DNA of 64,000 nucleotides from an uncultured Alloprevotella sp. (GTDB taxonomy: Bacteria; Bacteroidota; Bacteroidia; Bacteroidales; Bacteroidaceae). The DNA lies in assembly GCA_944322325.1 (NCBI GenBank), contig CALUOQ010000001.1, positions 124,001-188,000 of the forward strand, read 5' to 3'. The translations under genes were made by a program, and so were the position numbers. The notes under the pieces were generated by a model that made no database searches, was not told the DNA's origin, and worked only from the letters and a program-made list of their open reading frames with translations. Of this stretch, positions 60,421 to 64,000 are shown piece after piece. Position 1 is the stretch's first letter; every line of letters begins with the position of its first letter.

Positions 60421-62889
60421 ATGAACAAAAACGAAACCAATCAGAACCCTTTTTCCTTGATTGCCGATTTCGACGGAGATATTACCAACATATTCAATAT
60501 AGAGGTGGGGGAAACACTCCCCATACTCACGTTACGCAACATGGTGCTCTTTCCCGGAGTTGTCGTACCCGTAGTCGTGGGGCGGCAGTCTTCGCTTAAG
60601 TTGACTCAGCGCGCGGCAAAGAGCGGACAGTACATTGGTGTCGTCTGTCAGCGCGAAGCCTCTACCGAGAATCCCAAGGCAGACGACCTCTACCCTATTG
60701 GGACCGTAGCAAAGGTTGTCCGGATTCTCGAACTGCCCGACCAGAGTATCACGGTGATTCTGCAAGGATTCTGCCGCTTTGAGCTGAAAGAGATAATCAA
60801 GTCGCGCCCTTACCTTGTCGCCAGTGTACAAAAGTTGGACGACGTTTTGCCCGAGAACGAGGATAAGGAGTTCGAGGCCATGGCTGACGCCTGCAAAGAC
60901 CTCACCATTCGCTATTTGCAATCCAACGACAGCATTCGCGAAGAGGCCACTTTTGCCGTCCGGAACATCGCAAACCGCATTTTTCTCGTCAATTTTGTTT
61001 GCACGAACCTGCCTTTTCCTATTGAGGAAAAGGTGGAACTTCTCCACATCGCCGATCTGAAAGAGCGCACGCTCAAATTAATCAGCATTCTTAACCGGGA
61101 ATGTCAGTTTGCCTCTCTCAAGGCTTCGATTCAGCACCGTACACGCGAGGAAATCGACCAACAGCAGAAAGAATACTTCCTGCAACAGCAGATACGCAAC
61201 CTTCAGGACGAATTGGGCGAAAATGAGAACGAGGATGTCCGGGAAATCCGAAACAAGGTCAACTCCAAAGTTATTCCCGAAGAGGTCCGCCAGCAAATTG
61301 AAAAGGAGTTGGGCAAACTGGACCACATCCCGCAGCAAAGCCCTGACTACAACGTCCAGCTGAGTTACTTGCAGACCGTAGCGAGCCTGCCTTGGGGAGA
61401 ATACACGAAAGACAAACTGAACATAAAAAGTGCCGAGCGCATTCTGAACAAGGAGCACTACGGGCTGGAGAAGGTGAAAGAGCGTATTCTGGAACACTTG
61501 GCCGTGCTTCAGCGCCGTGGCGACATGAAGGCGCCAATCCTGTGTCTTTACGGTCCTCCGGGCGTCGGTAAGACTTCACTCGGACGGAGCATTGCCGCCG
61601 CCTTGGGACGTAAATACGCCCGCATTTCCTTGGGCGGCATCCACGATGAAGCCGAAATCCGTGGTCATCGCCGTACCTATATCGGTGCCATGCCAGGGCG
61701 CATCATCAAGAGCCTCATCAAAGTCGGCAGCGGTAATCCTGTATTCATCCTTGACGAAATCGACAAGGTTTCCGGCAACAACTATAACGGAGACCCTGCG
61801 TCGGCGTTGCTTGAAGTGCTAGACCCCGAACAGAACAACGCATTCCACGATAACTACATCGACGTGGATTACGACCTGTCGAAAATCCTATTCATAGCCA
61901 CAGCGAACAGCCTTCAGACAATTCCCGGCCCGCTGCTTGACCGCATGGAAATCATCGAAGTAGGCGGATACCTTACTGAAGAGAAAATTGAAATTGCCCG
62001 CCGCCACCTCGTGCCGCGTGAAATGAAAGAAAACGGATTCGAAAAGGCAGACCATATCCGCTTTACTCCGGCCGCGTTGGAGTTCCTCATCGAGCGATAC
62101 ACCCGTGAGAGCGGCGTTCGTCAGTTAGAGAAACAGATCGGTAAAATCTTCCGTAAGATAGCTTATCAGTTAGCCAAGGAAGAGTCCCCGTCTTATGTAC
62201 ATGACGGCATCAGACCCGGCGACATGGAAACCTTACTCGGCAAACCCTTGTTCAGTCGCGACAAATATCAAGGCAACAAGTACGCAGGCGTAGTAACGGG
62301 CTTGGCGTGGACTTCCGTAGGGGGTGAGATTCTGTTTATCGAGACCAGCCTGAGCCGCGGCAAGAATGCGAAACTGACCTTAACGGGAAATTTGGGTGAC
62401 GTGATGAAGGAGTCAGCCGTTCTGGCGCTCGAATATATCAAGGCGCACGCTGATAGTCTGAACATCGACAACCGCATATTCGACAACTGGAACATACATA
62501 TCCACGTTCCCGAAGGTGCCGTTCCCAAGGACGGCCCGTCGGCCGGAATCACCATTGCGACCTCCTTGGCGTCGGCCCTGACGCAACGGAAAGTGCGCGC
62601 CAATCTGGCCATGACGGGTGAAATCACCCTGCGCGGCAAGGTGCTTCCTGTCGGAGGTATCAAAGAAAAAATTCTCGCAGCCAAACGTGCCGGCATAACG
62701 GACATCATGATGAGCGAGGAGAACCGCAAGGACATAGAGGAAATCCCCGACCGTTATTTGACCGGCCTTACGTTCCATTTCGTAGAAAACGTTCAGGAAG
62801 TCCTCCTGTACGCACTTCTTGACGAAAAGGTTGACCACCCGGTCGACCTGACGATTCGCGAAGACACTAAACCCGAGACAACGGCATGA
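60421..62889 (+). CDS. lon: ATP-dependent protease Lon
   Basis: 822 residues. N-terminal substrate-binding domain ([23 protein letters not shown]), AAA+ module with Walker [17 protein letters not shown] and Walker [10 protein letters not shown], and the C-terminal protease domain with the catalytic Ser in [15 protein letters not shown] and Lys in [15 protein letters not shown]. It degrades damaged and regulatory proteins. The message probably begins with a hairpin (60361-60395). The stop overlaps the tgt start (ATGA). Confidence 0.97.
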   Translation: MNKNETNQNPFSLIADFDGDITNIFNIEVGETLPILTLRNMVLFPGVVVPVVVGRQSSLKLTQRAAKSGQYIGVVCQREASTENPKADDLYPIGTVAKVVRILELPDQSITVILQGFCRFELKEIIKSRPYLVASVQKLDDVLPENEDKEFEAMADACKDLTIRYLQSNDSIREEATFAVRNIANRIFLVNFVCTNLPFPIEEKVELLHIADLKERTLKLISILNRECQFASLKASIQHRTREEIDQQQKEYFLQQQIRNLQDELGENENEDVREIRNKVNSKVIPEEVRQQIEKELGKLDHIPQQSPDYNVQLSYLQTVASLPWGEYTKDKLNIKSAERILNKEHYGLEKVKERILEHLAVLQRRGDMKAPILCLYGPPGVGKTSLGRSIAAALGRKYARISLGGIHDEAEIRGHRRTYIGAMPGRIIKSLIKVGSGNPVFILDEIDKVSGNNYNGDPASALLEVLDPEQNNAFHDNYIDVDYDLSKILFIATANSLQTIPGPLLDRMEIIEVGGYLTEEKIEIARRHLVPREMKENGFEKADHIRFTPAALEFLIERYTRESGVRQLEKQIGKIFRKIAYQLAKEESPSYVHDGIRPGDMETLLGKPLFSRDKYQGNKYAGVVTGLAWTSVGGEILFIETSLSRGKNAKLTLTGNLGDVMKESAVLALEYIKAHADSLNIDNRIFDNWNIHIHVPEGAVPKDGPSAGITIATSLASALTQRKVRANLAMTGEITLRGKVLPVGGIKEKILAAKRAGITDIMMSEENRKDIEEIPDRYLTGLTFHFVENVQEVLLYALLDEKVDHPVDLTIREDTKPETTA

Positions 62890-64000
62890 CGTTCGAGTTG
62901 CTGCACACCGACGCCGGAAGCCACGCACGTGCTGGCCGCATCTCTACAGACCACGGTCCGATAGAGACACCTATCTTCATGCCGGTCGGTACGCTCGGCA
63001 GCGTCAAAGGGGTTCACCAGCGTGAGCTTAAGGACGACATTCAGGCACAAATCATCCTCGGCAACACTTACCACCTTTATCTCCGGCCCGGTACAGACGT
63101 CATTGAGAAAGCCGGCGGACTACATCGCTTCAACGGATTCGACCGCCCCATGCTTACCGATAGCGGAGGCTTTCAGGTGTTCTCGCTGACAGGTATCCGT
63201 AAGCTCAACGAAGAAGGATGCGAATTCCGCTCACATATAGACGGGAGCCGCCATTTCTTTACGCCTGAAAAAGTCATGGACATTGAGCGCAGTATCGGTG
63301 CTGATATCATGATGGCTTTCGATGAGTGTCCGCCCGGTACGGCCGAATATACCTACGCCCGTAAAAGTCTGAATCTGACGCACAATTGGTTAAAGCGCTG
63401 CATGAAACGCTTTCATGAGACCGAGCCGAAATACGGCTACCACCAGGCACTGTTTCCCATTGTGCAAGGATGCGTCTATAAAGACCTGCGACAGGAAAGC
63501 GCCCGCTTTGTCACGGACTTCGACGCCGAGGGATACGCCATCGGTGGTTTGGCCGTAGGCGAACCGGCTGAAGTGATGTACGAAATGATTGAAGTTGTCA
63601 ACGACATCCTGCCCGTCGATCGTCCGCGTTACCTCATGGGAGTCGGAACTCCCGTCAATATCCTTGAAGGCATCGAACGGGGAGTCGACATGTTCGACTG
63701 TGTCATGCCTACGCGCAACGGACGCAACGCCATGCTTTTTACTTCACAGGGTATCCTCAACATGCGCAACGCGAAGTGGGCTGACGATTTTTCGCCCGTC
63801 GATCCTGATGCCCACTGTTTTGTTGATACGCAATACTCCCGTGCCTATCTTCACCACCTCTTCAAGGCCAAGGAGCTGCTCGCTCTCCAGATTGCCAGTA
63901 TCCACAATCTGGCTTTCTACCTCTGGCTGGTTGGAGAAGCCCGCCGCCAGATTCTTGCGGACAACTTCGCTACGTGGAAGGCTGGTATCGTGGAGCAACT
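62886..64000 (+). CDS. tgt: tRNA-guanine transglycosylase, 5' part
   Basis: At least 371 residues; no stop before the window ends, so the last few codons are missing. FELLHTDAGSHARAGRIST, TPIFMPVGTLGSVKG, LTDSGGFQVFSL, and the nucleophile region FDCVMPTRNGRNA identify the queuine-pathway enzyme that exchanges guanine 34 for preQ1. The C-terminal zinc site is unusual: where E. coli Tgt has CxCxxC this protein has AHCFVD, keeping only one of the three Cys; the later His (ASIHNL) is present. It overlaps lon by 4 bases. Confidence 0.95.
   Translation, partial: MTFELLHTDAGSHARAGRISTDHGPIETPIFMPVGTLGSVKGVHQRELKDDIQAQIILGNTYHLYLRPGTDVIEKAGGLHRFNGFDRPMLTDSGGFQVFSLTGIRKLNEEGCEFRSHIDGSRHFFTPEKVMDIERSIGADIMMAFDECPPGTAEYTYARKSLNLTHNWLKRCMKRFHETEPKYGYHQALFPIVQGCVYKDLRQESARFVTDFDAEGYAIGGLAVGEPAEVMYEMIEVVNDILPVDRPRYLMGVGTPVNILEGIERGVDMFDCVMPTRNGRNAMLFTSQGILNMRNAKWADDFSPVDPDAHCFVDTQYSRAYLHHLFKAKELLALQIASIHNLAFYLWLVGEARRQILADNFATWKAGIVEQ

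Overview
The window comes from a GC-rich member of the Bacteroidales (phylum Bacteroidota). The evidence is taxon-specific. Many intergenic regions carry the Bacteroidota -7 element TAnnTTTG, in the best cases with TTTG exactly 20 bases upstream. Type IX secretion traits are present (a PorW/SprE-like lipoprotein, a CHU_C-type and a type A C-terminal sorting domain). There are several families largely confined to this phylum (DUF4295, DUF4494, DUF3127, DUF4923, DUF6359-like). A T9SS together with high GC fits a Prevotella/Alloprevotella/Porphyromonas-type relative, but I cannot name the genus. It looks like ordinary chromosome: I see no insertion sequence, prophage, CRISPR array, rRNA or tRNA gene.

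Layout. 1-5.4 kb: end of aroA, a small membrane protein, a metal ABC permease, the porW-like T9SS lipoprotein and a convergent lipoprotein. 5.4-6.2 kb: gene-poor region with a 26-bp perfect inverted repeat. 6.2-13.2 kb: a complete glycine cleavage operon with its own lipoate ligase (lplA-gcvT-gcvH-gcvPA-gcvPB-lpdA). 13.3-15.1 kb: AraC regulator and a T9SS-sorted secreted protein. 15.1-20.4 kb: uvrA, ybaK, cdd, mtgA and a DUF3127 protein. 20.4-25.4 kb: histidine operon hisGDCB plus a lipoprotein on the minus strand, preceded by a recognisable histidine attenuator. 25.6-26.0 kb: candidate small RNA and a 21-bp repeat array. 26.1-29.3 kb: map, tsaD, cinA-type gene, rpmB-rpmG-DUF4295. 29.4-35.6 kb: Crp-type regulator, acyltransferase, then ftsY-rimO-HU-(HU-TM-LysM). 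35.6-44.7 kb: MATE exporter, then minus-strand pyrG, yidC, S9 peptidase, MFS. 45.0-49.0 kb: GH125 mannosidase, HAD phosphatase, ThiE-like protein, prs. 49.3-54.1 kb: DUF4923, M6 protease with sorting tail, MBL hydrolase, rsmG, basic secreted protein. 54.3-60.2 kb: a minus-strand run DUF4494-yggS-small protein-dnaE-trxA-small protein. 60.4-64 kb: lon and the start of tgt.

Beyond the genes, the most interesting signals are in the intergenic DNA. (1) A histidine attenuator: a leader peptide with four consecutive His codons and two mutually exclusive hairpins. (2) A dispersed repeat family built from 21-bp units at four loci, one of them read in frame inside the linker of a HU-TM-LysM protein. 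(3) Inverted arrays of 7-bp units that begin in the 3' end of one gene and end just before the next gene of the same strand, at two loci. (4) A short candidate RNA with a clear promoter and an intrinsic terminator. (5) A membrane-spanning protein joining a DNA-binding HU domain to a LysM domain.
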